A model generated the notes under the pieces. The model saw only the letters and a program-made list of their open reading frames with translations, was not told where the DNA came from and ran no database searches. A stretch of 46,181 bases of DNA from Paraburkholderia ribeironis (GTDB lineage: Bacteria > Pseudomonadota > Gammaproteobacteria > Burkholderiales > Burkholderiaceae). A program made the position numbers and the translations under genes. Positions 26,411 to 35,465 of this stretch are shown piece after piece. The stretch lies in contig NZ_CYGX02000055.1 of assembly GCF_900019265.1 (NCBI RefSeq), positions 1 to 46,181 on the forward strand. Direction: 5' to 3'. Position 1 is the stretch's first letter. Each line of letters begins with the position of its first letter.

Positions 26411-27034
26411 ATGCTTCGATTCGAGAACCTTAGCAAGCAGTACAGCGAACGCATCATCTTCCAGGGACTGCATTACGAGGTTGCGTCAGGATGCGTCGCG
26501 TTGAACGATGAGTCCGGCAGCGGCAAATCGACGTTGCTCGGCATTCTCGCCGGCACGATCGAAGCCGATGCTGGCGACGTGTGGCTCGGCGGCCATTCGT
26601 TGCGCACTGCGCCGCTTGCCGCCAAGTCCGTGCTGACGTACGTGCCTGAAGACTGCATGACCCATCCGGATCAAACCGGCCGCGAGTATTTGCGGAACGT
26701 GGCCGCTGCGAGACAGACGACGGTCGGCAGCGATACGCTGGATCTGGCAGAGCGCTTTGGTCTCGCACCGCATTTCGAAAAACGCTTCGGGCAGATGTCG
26801 TTCGGTACGCGCAAGAAATTTTTCCTCACGGCAGCCACGCTCGGCGAGACCCGCGTCGTCATTGCGGACGAACCGCTCGGCGGACTCGACGCCGCTGGGC
26901 GCGCGACGCTGGTCGATCTGTTCAGGACGTTGTCCGGCACGCGTACCGTCTTGTTTACGAGCTACGACACGGGCTTCACGCAAGCTTGCGAAGCGACGAG
27001 TGTTGACTTCGCCACGCTCGCAGCACACGGTTGA
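26411..27034 (+). CDS. Orphan ABC-type ATPase with degenerate motifs
   Basis: A 207-residue single nucleotide-binding domain starting at ATG 26411. Walker A reads NDESGSGKSTLL, with Asp for the usual first Gly. The signature is MSFGTRKKF instead of LSGGQ, Walker B (VVIADEPLGGLDA) is normal, and the switch His is replaced by Tyr in FTSYD. No permease is adjacent; the neighbours are the broken shikimate dehydrogenase and a convergent alcohol dehydrogenase. It may be weakly active, pair with a permease elsewhere, or be decaying. Confidence 0.8.
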   Translation: MLRFENLSKQYSERIIFQGLHYEVASGCVALNDESGSGKSTLLGILAGTIEADAGDVWLGGHSLRTAPLAAKSVLTYVPEDCMTHPDQTGREYLRNVAAARQTTVGSDTLDLAERFGLAPHFEKRFGQMSFGTRKKFFLTAATLGETRVVIADEPLGGLDAAGRATLVDLFRTLSGTRTVLFTSYDTGFTQACEATSVDFATLAAHG

Positions 27035-27083
27035 GAAGTGATCGCGCTGCGTCTGGCGCCCCCACTCTCGCATGCCAGTGCGC

Positions 27084-28091
27084 TCACATCGTTACGCAAA
27101 TCTTCCCGAAGTGAGCACCCGACTCCTCGTGCCGGAACGCATCGCCAAGTTTGTCCAGATCGAACGTGCTGTCGATCACCGGCTTGATGCCCGTGACTTC
27201 CAACGCCCGAATCATCTCCAGCTGATCGTGCCGGCTGCCGACGATCAGCCCCTGCAGGCGCTGCTGTCTGGCCATCAGCGCGGCGGTCGGCACCGGTCCC
27301 GCGCGTCCGGTCAGCACGCCGATCAGCGCGATGTGGCCGCCGATCCGGCATGCCGTAATCGATTGCGGCAGCGTACCCGGGCCGCCCACCTCGATCACAT
27401 GATCGACGCCGCGCCCATCCGTCAGTCGGCGAACCTGCTTGCCCCATTCTGGATTGTCGCGATAGTTGATGGTGTGGTCGGCGCCGAGCGTACGAAGCCT
27501 GGCCAGTTTCGCATCCGATGACGACGTGGCGATCACCGCGGCGCCCATCGCTTTCGCGATCTGCAAGCCGAAGATCGACACGCCGCCGGTGCCGAGCACG
27601 AGCACCGTGCTGCCCGCCTTCAGTTGACCGTCGACCACGAGCGCGCGCCACGCGGTCAGCCCGGCCGTGGTCAGGGTTGCGGCTTCGGCGTGACTGTAGC
27701 CGCGCGGTGCGTGCGTGAAGTAGTGGCTCGGCAACACGACGACCTCGCGAGCGTAACCGTCGACGCCATCGCCGGGTGTGGTTTTGAAATCGCCGACCGC
27801 CGGCGGGCCGCTTTCCCAGAACGGGAAGAAGCATGACACCACGTGGTCGCCGACCTTGAATCCGGTGACGCCTTCGCCGACCGCCTCGACGACGCCCGCG
27901 CCATCCGCCATCGGAATCCGGCCTGCTTCGGCAGGCAGATTGCCGCTCACCACGCCATAGTCATGGAAGTTCAGCGAGCTCGCGTGAATACGCACACGCA
28001 GTTGCCCCGCCACGGGCTGACCGGGGTCCGCCAGGTCGACGACCTGGAGATTCGCGATGGTGGCCGGCGAACCAATCTTGATGGCTTTCAT
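27084..28091 (-). CDS. Zinc-type alcohol dehydrogenase/quinone oxidoreductase family
   Basis: A 335-residue medium-chain dehydrogenase. The GroES-like part holds RIHASSLNFHDYGVV and the GDHVV turn, and the Rossmann part has VLVLGTGGVSIFGLQIAKAMGA, which binds NAD(P)H. The Cys/His ligands of zinc enzymes are not evident (Asn-Phe-His-Asp replaces the Cys region), so it is probably the zinc-free quinone-reductase-like type. AAAGGAA precedes the ATG. The next minus-strand gene upstream is the IsdG-like monooxygenase, 166 bp away. Substrate unknown. Confidence 0.9.
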   Translation of the reverse strand: MKAIKIGSPATIANLQVVDLADPGQPVAGQLRVRIHASSLNFHDYGVVSGNLPAEAGRIPMADGAGVVEAVGEGVTGFKVGDHVVSCFFPFWESGPPAVGDFKTTPGDGVDGYAREVVVLPSHYFTHAPRGYSHAEAATLTTAGLTAWRALVVDGQLKAGSTVLVLGTGGVSIFGLQIAKAMGAAVIATSSSDAKLARLRTLGADHTINYRDNPEWGKQVRRLTDGRGVDHVIEVGGPGTLPQSITACRIGGHIALIGVLTGRAGPVPTAALMARQQRLQGLIVGSRHDQLEMIRALEVTGIKPVIDSTFDLDKLGDAFRHEESGAHFGKICVTM

Positions 28092-28257
28092 GGGTCCATT
28101 CCTTTGTGAGTTGCGCGGGCGCGCCGCAAGCACGCGTCGGAGTCACCCGGCTCGCACCGCAGAGCGTGCCGCGCAGTGAAGACTGAGCTTGCCGGTCGAA
28201 CGTCGCGCCGAGCGACGCGTTGTCGACCGAAATCGTCAGCATGGCCAGCGACGTGGA

Positions 28258-28572
28258 CTACTTCACGGTCTGGATGACTTCGAAGCCCTCGAACTCCGGA
28301 TGCCCGAGATAGAGCACGCGGTTTTCGTTGCCGGCGCTGCGATGCGCGGCCCGAAAGGCGTCGGATTTGGTCCACGCCTCGAAGTCCGCGCGCTCGCGCC
28401 AGATCGTATGACTCGAATACAGAACGTGATCTTCCTTTTGCGGCCCCTTCAGCAGATGAAATTCAATGAAGCCTGGAACCTCTTTCAAATGGGTGTCGCG
28501 AGAAATCCACACATGCTCGAATGCGGCCTCGGACCCGGGCGTCACTTTGAAACGGTTCATGGCGATATACAT
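28258..28572 (-). CDS. Antibiotic biosynthesis monooxygenase-fold protein, IsdG-like
   Basis: A 104-residue ferredoxin-like (ABM) protein from ATG 28572, with AGAGG upstream. The residues used by IsdG-type haem-degrading monooxygenases are all there at the right places: Asn6 (MNRF), Trp67 and His77 (FEAWTKSDAFRAAH). PGFIEFHLLKGP forms the central strand. This supports haem cleavage with iron release, acting as a cytoplasmic homodimer. No haem-uptake genes lie nearby, so iron-controlled expression is unproven. Confidence 0.85.
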   Translation of the reverse strand: MYIAMNRFKVTPGSEAAFEHVWISRDTHLKEVPGFIEFHLLKGPQKEDHVLYSSHTIWRERADFEAWTKSDAFRAAHRSAGNENRVLYLGHPEFEGFEVIQTVK

Positions 28573-28763
28573 GCTGTCGGCCTCTTTGCAATGGCAATGC
28601 GGTTGGCAGATTGCGGGCTCTTCTGCTAACTCGCTGTCGAACCCGCGACGCAAATTCTAATTATAGGCGTGCGTCAGCGGACGCCTTGGGGCCGCGCGCT
28701 GCTAACCGCTGACTACGCACCAGGCAACAGGCAATAAGTAAAAATAAGCAAATAGGCCCGACC

Positions 28764-29753
28764 TCAAGCTGCCTTTGCCCGTTCTTCGTTTTCCCGTTCC
28801 GCCCTCTCTCGCTCCACCTGTTCAAGCCAGAGCCGGCTGTCGGGGAACCAGAATGCGTCCAGGCGCGGAGGCGACACGAGTTTCACCGGTAGCGACGGAT
28901 TGAATATCTTCGACCACGCGGACAGATACGACGGCGTCTTGACGAGGAATCCGCAATTGGCGAGCAGCAGGCTGGACACGAGCGCCTCGCGGCCGATTTC
29001 GAGTCCGGCATAGCCGCTGAAATGAACCGGCAACCCGGCACGCGCGAGCAGTTTTGCCGGCGCGACTTTAACCGGCTTGCGAAACGGCCACGCGGTGAAG
29101 TAGTCGAGAAATGCCGGCTCATCGCTCGAGACGAAAATGGTCTTGAGTTGCGGATGGTCGGCGAGCGTCGCTTCCACTTGGCGGCAGAACTCCTGCCAGG
29201 GAACCGGAACGGCTTCCAGCCTCTTGTCGGTGCCCCTGAAATGCACGCCGAGCGTCGTCTTGCCGATCCCTAGCGTGTGGCAGATCGCGGCGACTTCCCG
29301 CTCGAGCGGCGCGGCCACACGGTAATGCGAGAAGAAGAGTTCGCTTGCACTGGGGAGTCGAAGCCGGGTTTCGTAGCGCTGGCGAAAACCCAACTGAACC
29401 AGGTCGCGAACCGTCGACGTTCTCACCCTGCGCGAGCCCTCAACGGTCGTGTGGGTCCTCACCGGCTCGAAGAAAGTCGAGAACCAGTCCAGCTTTCCTT
29501 CGGGATCGCCGTAAAGTCCGCGGCGCGCGCTGATGCATGGGACCAGACTCTTTTCGTCGCAATACATCAAGATAAACAGGACCATCTGCATCACGGAAAA
29601 GAAACCGGAGTTTTCCCGAATCTCGATGGCGAACACGCCTCCGTTCAAACGCTGCGTTGCGTGCAGCGAAAGCCGACGAGGTGTGGCGATGGAATGCTTG
29701 AACCCTTCGCTGCGTCGGAACTGTTTCGCCCGATCGACGACCTTTCTCAACAT
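28764..29753 (-). CDS. Fucosyltransferase-like glycosyltransferase
   Basis: A 329-residue soluble protein. The motif GVHFRGTDKR at 169-178 matches the H-x-R-x-x-D/T-D-K type nucleotide-sugar binding loop of alpha-1,6- and O-fucosyltransferases, including the NodZ group. A later segment TIFVSSDEPAFLDYF followed by the LLLANCGFLV stretch is also typical. CAGGAG precedes the ATG at 29753. The C-terminus is a charged helix. It is a lone gene with no polysaccharide genes around. Donor and acceptor are not inferable; the fold assignment is by motif only. Confidence 0.6.
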   Translation of the reverse strand: MLRKVVDRAKQFRRSEGFKHSIATPRRLSLHATQRLNGGVFAIEIRENSGFFSVMQMVLFILMYCDEKSLVPCISARRGLYGDPEGKLDWFSTFFEPVRTHTTVEGSRRVRTSTVRDLVQLGFRQRYETRLRLPSASELFFSHYRVAAPLEREVAAICHTLGIGKTTLGVHFRGTDKRLEAVPVPWQEFCRQVEATLADHPQLKTIFVSSDEPAFLDYFTAWPFRKPVKVAPAKLLARAGLPVHFSGYAGLEIGREALVSSLLLANCGFLVKTPSYLSAWSKIFNPSLPVKLVSPPRLDAFWFPDSRLWLEQVERERAERENEERAKAA

Positions 29754-29887
29754 GCCGCACTCCTGATTGTTTAGACGTTATTCGCAACGGCACGGCTTGG
29801 GTACGACGAAGACGGTCCAGAATAGCAGCCTCACTGGAACTTTCGAGTAAGTTTGCCTTGACTCGGTGACCTGGCGCACATAGAACC

Positions 29888-29937
29888 GGTAAGGTTTTAC
29901 CTAGTGAATCATGCTTGACCTTACCGCGATGGCAAGG
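29888..29937 (+). promoter_or_regulatory. CueR/MerR-like operator region before the DUF305 gene
   Basis: CCTTACC-GCGAT-GGCAAGG (29919-29937) matches the dyad of copper-responsive CueR operators at six of seven paired positions and overlaps a TTGACC -35 element (29915-29920). The -10 position for a 19-20 bp spacer is poor. A second palindrome, GGTAA-GGTT-TTACC, lies at 29888-29901. The downstream gene starts at 30078. The rest of 29754-30077 shows nothing else. Confidence 0.45.
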
Positions 29938-30077
29938 CCCACGCTTGAGATCCGATGCAGTCGGGAATGGCCCGCGCCTGGTTAAACTTTGGCTTCCCGG
30001 GCGCACGCTCATTCGAAACAGCCTGCATTCAATCTCCAACCAGGCTTTTATCCACTTCTATCAACGGAAAATCCACG

Positions 30078-30476
30078 ATGACAAACCTTCGCGTGTTGCG
30101 TTTCCTTTGTTCGTTCAGCGGCTTGACGCTTGCCATGGCAGCCATGCCGGTGCACGCCCAGCAACCGGCCGCAATGCCCGGCATGCATATGTCCGGCCCG
30201 GCGCACGCGGGTTCGGACGAATCGACGCAAGGCTTCAAAGCCGCCGACGACAGGATGATGCACGGCATGAGCGAGCCTGAATACACCGGCGACGCCGACA
30301 AGGACTTCGTCGCTCACATGATTCCGCATCATCAGGGGGCGATCGACATGGCGCAGGTGCAACTGAAATACGGCAAGGACCCGGAGTTGAAGCGGCTGGC
30401 CCGAAACATCATCAAGGCTCAGCAGGACGAGATCGCGTTCATGCATCGCTGGCAGGCGAAGCACGGCGCGAAGTAA
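30078..30476 (+). CDS. DUF305 family exported protein
   Basis: A 132-residue protein with a signal peptide (LRFLCSFSGLTLAMAAMPVHA-type, cleavage near residue 28). The mature part starts Met/His-rich (AAMPGMHMSG) and carries the DUF305 core DKDFVAHMIPHHQGAIDMAQ and the helical end RNIIKAQQDEIAFMHRW. The paired His and Met residues suggest metal binding; several relatives bind copper in the periplasm. A CueR-like box upstream agrees with that, though the link is inference. It converges on the MFS gene. Confidence 0.9.
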   Translation: MTNLRVLRFLCSFSGLTLAMAAMPVHAQQPAAMPGMHMSGPAHAGSDESTQGFKAADDRMMHGMSEPEYTGDADKDFVAHMIPHHQGAIDMAQVQLKYGKDPELKRLARNIIKAQQDEIAFMHRWQAKHGAK

Positions 30477-30554
30477 GCAGCGCTTCACCACCGCGCTGAC
30501 GCGCCAATGAGGCGCCTGCGGCGTGGCATGCGTACTGCCCTGCCGCCCGACGCA

Positions 30555-31799
30555 TCACCATAGCGGCCGCTTTCGGAATAGCGGCCTCATCGCGAGCAAA
30601 CCGATGATCGGTCCAGGCAGCAGCAACCACGCGACGCGTACATCGAGCGAATGGTAGGCGCTCGTCGACCACAGGATCGAGCACGCCGACAGGAAAAAGC
30701 CAAAGCAGTTCTGAAGCGTCAACGCGCCGCCAATCTTGTCGGCGGGACAGGCCTTGACCGACAGCGCGGAGAATTGTGGCGAATCGGCAATCACGCTGAT
30801 GCCCCAGACGAGCAATAGCGCAAGCTGACCCACGGTTCCAAGCGCCGACGAAAGCGGATAGACCGCGCACAGCGTGCCCGATGTCGCCAGCGCGAGCGCG
30901 GCGGTTCGCGCACTGCCGACCGACTTGCTCAACCTGCCGCCGAGCAGGCATCCAATCGCACCGATCGCGATGATCAGGAACGACCACAGCGCGATGCCAC
31001 TGGCCGGCTCCTGCGCGCCGCCCGCGAACGCCCGCTGAACCAGCAGCGGCGTGAGCGTCCAGAACGCGTACAGCTCCCACATATGCCCGAAATAGCCGAG
31101 CGCGGCCGCACGAAACTCGCGGATCCGCAGGACCTGCCCTACTCCCGCCGCCAATCCCGCGCGACGCTTGCCGGCGTGCCGCGCGTGCGGCCCTTCGCCG
31201 AGCGAAACGACCAGCAGCGCGCCAATCACCGCGAGCATCGACGAAGCCAGCACCACGGTTTGCCAGGGAACGGTCGAGAGCAATGCACGAATCGCATGCA
31301 CCGATGCCGTACCGAGCGTCAGCATGGCGACCAGCAACGCGAGCGTCTGCGCGGCCCGGCGCGGGTCCCATGACACCAGCAGCTTCATCCCGAGCGGATA
31401 GATCCCGGCAAGCGCGACACCCACGCCGAACCGGAATGCGATCGCCGACGCGAGCCCTGTACTGCACAGTGCAAAGAGCGCGTTCAGCGCCGCGCCGAGC
31501 ACGCCGCAAACGCCGAACACCTTGCTGGCGGAAACCCGATCCGCGAGCCCGGTGGTCGCGGAGAGCAGCGTTCCGACGATAAAACCCGCCTGCACCGCAT
31601 TCGTCAGCCAGCCGATCCCGGACGCGTTCAACTGCCACGCTATCTGCAAGTCGCGCATCGCACCGTTCGCGCTGAACCACAACGAGGTGCCGAGCAGCTG
31701 GGCGATGGCGATTACCAGCACGGCGCGGTTGGCCCTTGCCGCGCTACGTGCCGCCTCGGCAGGATTGACCGCGTCCGCCGCATCCAGCCTGTCCTGCAT
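30555..31799 (-). CDS. MFS transporter
   Basis: A 414-residue carrier with twelve predicted helices. The first helix reads AIAQLLGTSLWFSANGAM, followed by LNASGIGWLTNAVQAGFIVGT and a RVSASKVF loop; GVALAGIYPLGMKLLVSW sits in helices 4-5. This pattern belongs to the CynX/NimT-like group of unassigned MFS proteins. GGAGGAGG lies before the ATG at 31799. It is a single gene between DUF305 and the peroxidase. No substrate can be given. Confidence 0.9.
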   Translation of the reverse strand: MQDRLDAADAVNPAEAARSAARANRAVLVIAIAQLLGTSLWFSANGAMRDLQIAWQLNASGIGWLTNAVQAGFIVGTLLSATTGLADRVSASKVFGVCGVLGAALNALFALCSTGLASAIAFRFGVGVALAGIYPLGMKLLVSWDPRRAAQTLALLVAMLTLGTASVHAIRALLSTVPWQTVVLASSMLAVIGALLVVSLGEGPHARHAGKRRAGLAAGVGQVLRIREFRAAALGYFGHMWELYAFWTLTPLLVQRAFAGGAQEPASGIALWSFLIIAIGAIGCLLGGRLSKSVGSARTAALALATSGTLCAVYPLSSALGTVGQLALLLVWGISVIADSPQFSALSVKACPADKIGGALTLQNCFGFFLSACSILWSTSAYHSLDVRVAWLLLPGPIIGLLAMRPLFRKRPLW

Positions 31800-31965
31800 G
31801 TTGCCTCCTCCACTCCGATCTTCTACCCGGCCTGCGCATGAGCCACGGTCGTCGAACGCGTTCCTTTCACGCGACCTGAACTTACCCGAGCGACTATAAG
31901 TTGTTGCAGACCAGGAGGCAACTGGGCCGCCATCGGCTTTCCGTCGGCCGCGTTTCCAACCGCCG

Positions 31966-33336
31966 CTACTTCCCGGTCAACGAGTTCAGGAAAGCCACCA
32001 GCGCTTTCACATCGTCATCCGACGCGTCTTTCCCCACCTGATACTTCAACATGATACGCACTGCCTGGCTTAGATCGGTCACACTGCCGTCGTGCAGATA
32101 CGGCGCGGTCAAAGCGATGTTACGCAGCGTCGGCGTCTTGAAGCGATGGAAATCCTGCGCATCGTGGCTGACGTTTTCACGGCCGTTGTCCACCGTGGTC
32201 ATAGGCGTATCGCGATCGGCGAAATAGTCGCCATGCAGGCCGAGACGCTCGAATGACTGGCCGCCGAGATTCTTCCCGACGTGACACGTAGCACACCGAT
32301 TCGCCTTGAACAGCTGATAGCCGTGCAACTCCTCGGCACTCAGCGCCGTCTTGTCGCCACGCAGATACGCATCGAAACGGCTTGGTGTAAGCAGGGTTTT
32401 CTCGAACTCGGCAATTGCATTGGTAATGTTCTTGCCGGAGTAACCATCGGGATACACCCCTTCGAATTGGCGGGTCAACGACGGGTCCTGGTTCAGTTTA
32501 TCGATGATCTGCTGCCATGACGTCGACGCCATTTCGATCGGGTTGAGCGGCGGCCCGCCAGCCTGAGCCTGCAATCCATCGGCACGACCGTCCCAGAACT
32601 GGGCACGATTGAGGACTGCGTTGAACACCGTGGGCGCGTTGATCGGGCCCACCTGCCCACCCACGCCGAGCGAGGTCTTGCGTCCATCGACACCGCCTTT
32701 CGACAGCGCATGGCAACTCGCGCACGATATGGTGTTGTCCGCCGACAAACGCGGATCATGAAAAAGCTCCCTACCGAGCGACACCTTGCGAGCGTCGACG
32801 GGAATGGATTTCGGTAACGGTTGGACCGGTTCGTTGCTGAACTCCGGCGCAACACCCGGCGTTGCGTAGTACGCCTTGCGCTGGCTGGCGATCCAGTCCA
32901 GCAGCATGCGCCGGTCGCTGTCGCTCAGACCGGTGCTCCAGTGCACCGATCGGAACAGTCTGGGCGGCATCGAGCCGTCGCTGGCCACGAACTCGAGCTT
33001 CGCGAGATCGGCTTCGGCAGGCGGCGTCCCATCGCGCAGGTTGTCGAATAGCGCATCGATCTGGAAATTTTTCAGCCCCCGTTCGACATCGTAGCGGGAC
33101 AACTGGCTCATGCCCGGCAAGCGTGCATAGGCGGGCAGCACGGTTTGCCGGGAGTGACAGTAATAACAGGCCTTCTCGTCCAGCAATCTCCTGATCTGGC
33201 CACCTTCCACCACATTTGACGCCTGCGGTATCGACCGTTCCGCATAGCTTGTGTCGTGGAAATACGCGTAGCCCGACAGACCCAGATATCCGAGCACGGC
33301 CAGACTACCGAATGCAATCAATAATTTTCTAATCAT
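31966..33336 (-). CDS. yhjA: Triheme cytochrome c peroxidase, YhjA (quinol peroxidase) type
   Basis: A 456-residue periplasmic peroxidase anchored by one N-terminal helix. Three c-type haem sites are present: CYYCH (57-61) in an added N-terminal domain, CASCH (205-209) and CATCH (348-352) in the MauG/CcpA-like part. The order and many segments (DPRLSADNTISC, GGVDGRKTSLGVGG, PINAPTVFN, AGGPPLNPIEMAS) agree closely with E. coli YhjA, which reduces hydrogen peroxide with electrons from quinols. I start at ATG 33336; a GTG three codons upstream is possible. An FNR-like box lies about 80 bp upstream, fitting oxygen-limited expression. Confidence 0.93.
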   Translation of the reverse strand: MIRKLLIAFGSLAVLGYLGLSGYAYFHDTSYAERSIPQASNVVEGGQIRRLLDEKACYYCHSRQTVLPAYARLPGMSQLSRYDVERGLKNFQIDALFDNLRDGTPPAEADLAKLEFVASDGSMPPRLFRSVHWSTGLSDSDRRMLLDWIASQRKAYYATPGVAPEFSNEPVQPLPKSIPVDARKVSLGRELFHDPRLSADNTISCASCHALSKGGVDGRKTSLGVGGQVGPINAPTVFNAVLNRAQFWDGRADGLQAQAGGPPLNPIEMASTSWQQIIDKLNQDPSLTRQFEGVYPDGYSGKNITNAIAEFEKTLLTPSRFDAYLRGDKTALSAEELHGYQLFKANRCATCHVGKNLGGQSFERLGLHGDYFADRDTPMTTVDNGRENVSHDAQDFHRFKTPTLRNIALTAPYLHDGSVTDLSQAVRIMLKYQVGKDASDDDVKALVAFLNSLTGK

Positions 33337-33414
33337 TTTTATCACCAGAAAGTATTAAGGCAAACCAGCACATCCGCACACGAGGCCAGAATCACAACTG
33401 GAATCGCATTTAAA

Positions 33415-33432
33415 AATTGACAATCGTCAATT
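33415..33432. promoter_or_regulatory. FNR/DNR-like dyad upstream of the triheme peroxidase
   Basis: AATTGAC-AATC-GTCAATT is a perfect dyad matching TTGAY-N4-RTCAA, the pattern used by FNR/ANR/DNR regulators. Its centre is 88 bp before the ATG at 33336. The stretch 33337-33700 is unusually AT-rich for this genome. From there to 34043 I find no supportable gene. Confidence 0.6.
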
Positions 33433-34043
33433 CGATTCGCATAACTAATCAAATAGCATGAAGTGGGAGGTGCGCTTTTCCGCATCACTCAAGCAGCTAG
33501 AAAAATACCGAGGAACTCGTATTTATCACACAACCTGGTGAACTTCAATGTTTTATAAGCAATGGATACTTTTTGGGAGTTGGATTAAAGTTAAAACCAT
33601 TAATTGTTAAAAATCATTTTGCACATTTTGCAAAGAGAAGACGCAAATCATATTCATTATTTAATTGAAAACCGATTCGTTAGATAGGGCTGTGCGCGCA
33701 CCTATTGGGCATTCGGCCGGACGAGTCGTGCGACGCCGGCGAATCCTGCATGTCGGCCTTCATGCTCGGCAGTGGTGCAATGGGTGGGCGGCGATCCTGC
33801 GCGCGCAGCGACTCCGCGCAGCAACAGTTTGAAGAAGCATTGGCAGCAGCGATGCCGCGGCTTTCGTAGCCGCAGCATGCCCGGTTCGGTACCGTGCGCG
33901 AAGATCAAGTAGTCGATATCGCGCGGGCTCGGGTCAAACCGGAACGATCACCGAGCGGCGCAATAGACGATCAGCACCGGAACACGATAGCCATGATGGA
34001 GCAATTTTGTTTTTCTATTTCCACCACTGACGACACCGCGTCA

Positions 34044-35441
34044 TCAACGCGACGCCGTCCGTTCGATCAACGGCGTCGCCGGCCCAGCGTGCGACTGGCT
34101 GCCTCTGAACAGACCGAACATCAGCATCGACACGCCGGCGATCACAGCGGGCACCCCGACGGTCATAAACAGCGCCGGCATCGTCATGCCGGCCGTGAGC
34201 ATCGCGCCGCCGGCAATCGAACCCACCACCGATCCGCTACGCCCAACGCCATTGGCCCAACTCACGCCAGTCGCGCGACAATCGGTCGGATAGAAGGCTG
34301 CCGACAGCGCATTGGCGCCGACCTGCGACCCCGACACGCAGAAGCCCGCGCCGAACACGGCCAGCGCAGCCAGCCACGGCGTTGCCGTGAGGTTGCCGAT
34401 AGCCGCGATAAACAACCCGGCCAGGGTGTAACTCGCGGCCAGCACAAGGTGCGGATTCACCCGGTCCATCAGCCAGCCCAGCACGATCGCGCCGACCGTG
34501 CCGCCCACCTGAAACATCGCGGTCACGAGCGCCGCCGTTTGCAGTGTCACACCGGTGGAGCGCAGCAGCGTCGGCAGCCAGCTCGACAACAGATAGATCA
34601 CGAGCAGGCTCATGAAGAACGTCAGCCACAGCAGGATCGTGCCGCGCAGCAGACTCGGCAGGAACAGCCCCGCGATCGGCGAGCCGGCCGCGCTAGCGTC
34701 CGAGGTCACAAACGACGCGTGCGTGAAATCCTCCTGCGGCGCGATACGACGCAAAATGGCCGCAATCTGCTGCGCCGGGCAGCCGGTGGCAGCCAGATAG
34801 CGAACCGACTCCGGCAACCACCCGCCGAGCACCGGCAGCAACAGCAACGGTGCGACGCCGCCCGTCAGCAGCACTGCGCGCCAGCCGTAGTGTTCGATCA
34901 GCGCGGCCGCGACGAGTCCGCCGAGCGCGGAGCCGACCGTGAAGCCGCAGAACATCGTCGTCACGAGGAACGAACGGCGCGCGGCGGGACAGTATTCGGA
35001 AGTCAGTGTGATCGCGTTGGGCATCGCGGCGCCGAGACCCATGCCCGTCAGAAAGCGCAACGCGATCAACGCGCCCAGCGAGTTCGCCCATGCGGACGCG
35101 GCGCTCGCCACGCCAAAACCCAGCACGCAAATCAGCAGCAGACGCTTGCGGCCCAACCGGTCGGCGAACGGCCCGAATAGCAGCGCGCCGGCCATCAGTC
35201 CGGCCAACCCCGCGCCGAACACGGGCGCGAGTTGTGATGGCGCAAGCTGCCACTGCGCACGAATGGCCGGCGCAATGAAGCCAATCGCGGCCGTGTCGAA
35301 ACCGTCGATCGCGACGATCAGAAAGCACAGAACGACGATCACCGCCTGAAAGCGTGATACGCCGTTGCGGTCGATCACATCGGCGATATTGAGGACCCGC
35401 GCGGTCTGCGGCGGGTGCGAGCGGGCGTGTTGCTCGGTCAT
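34044..35441 (-). CDS. mhbT: MFS aromatic acid:H+ symporter (AAHS family), 3-hydroxybenzoate/gentisate uptake
   Basis: A 465-residue, twelve-helix carrier of the PcaK/BenK/MhbT type. Signature parts are IVAIDGFDTAAIGFIAPAI in helix 1, FGPFADRLGRKRLL in the 2-3 loop, and LRFLTGMGLGAAMPNAITLTSEYCP in helices 4-5. The helix-1 Asp (DGFD) and the DRLGRK motif required for aromatic acid transport are present. It is the last gene of the gentisate operon, 86 bp past mhbM, separated by an 11-bp tandem repeat. The ATG at 35441 follows GGAGGAGAC. Import of 3-hydroxybenzoate or gentisate is a strong inference from context. Confidence 0.9.
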   Translation of the reverse strand: MTEQHARSHPPQTARVLNIADVIDRNGVSRFQAVIVVLCFLIVAIDGFDTAAIGFIAPAIRAQWQLAPSQLAPVFGAGLAGLMAGALLFGPFADRLGRKRLLLICVLGFGVASAASAWANSLGALIALRFLTGMGLGAAMPNAITLTSEYCPAARRSFLVTTMFCGFTVGSALGGLVAAALIEHYGWRAVLLTGGVAPLLLLPVLGGWLPESVRYLAATGCPAQQIAAILRRIAPQEDFTHASFVTSDASAAGSPIAGLFLPSLLRGTILLWLTFFMSLLVIYLLSSWLPTLLRSTGVTLQTAALVTAMFQVGGTVGAIVLGWLMDRVNPHLVLAASYTLAGLFIAAIGNLTATPWLAALAVFGAGFCVSGSQVGANALSAAFYPTDCRATGVSWANGVGRSGSVVGSIAGGAMLTAGMTMPALFMTVGVPAVIAGVSMLMFGLFRGSQSHAGPATPLIERTASR

Positions 35442-35465
35442 GGGTGTCTCCTCCGGGTTTATGGA

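Noticed and set aside
33894..35180. A 428-residue plus-strand protein
   Set aside because: It is the antisense of mhbT, with a His/Arg/Gln-rich composition and no recognisable domain.
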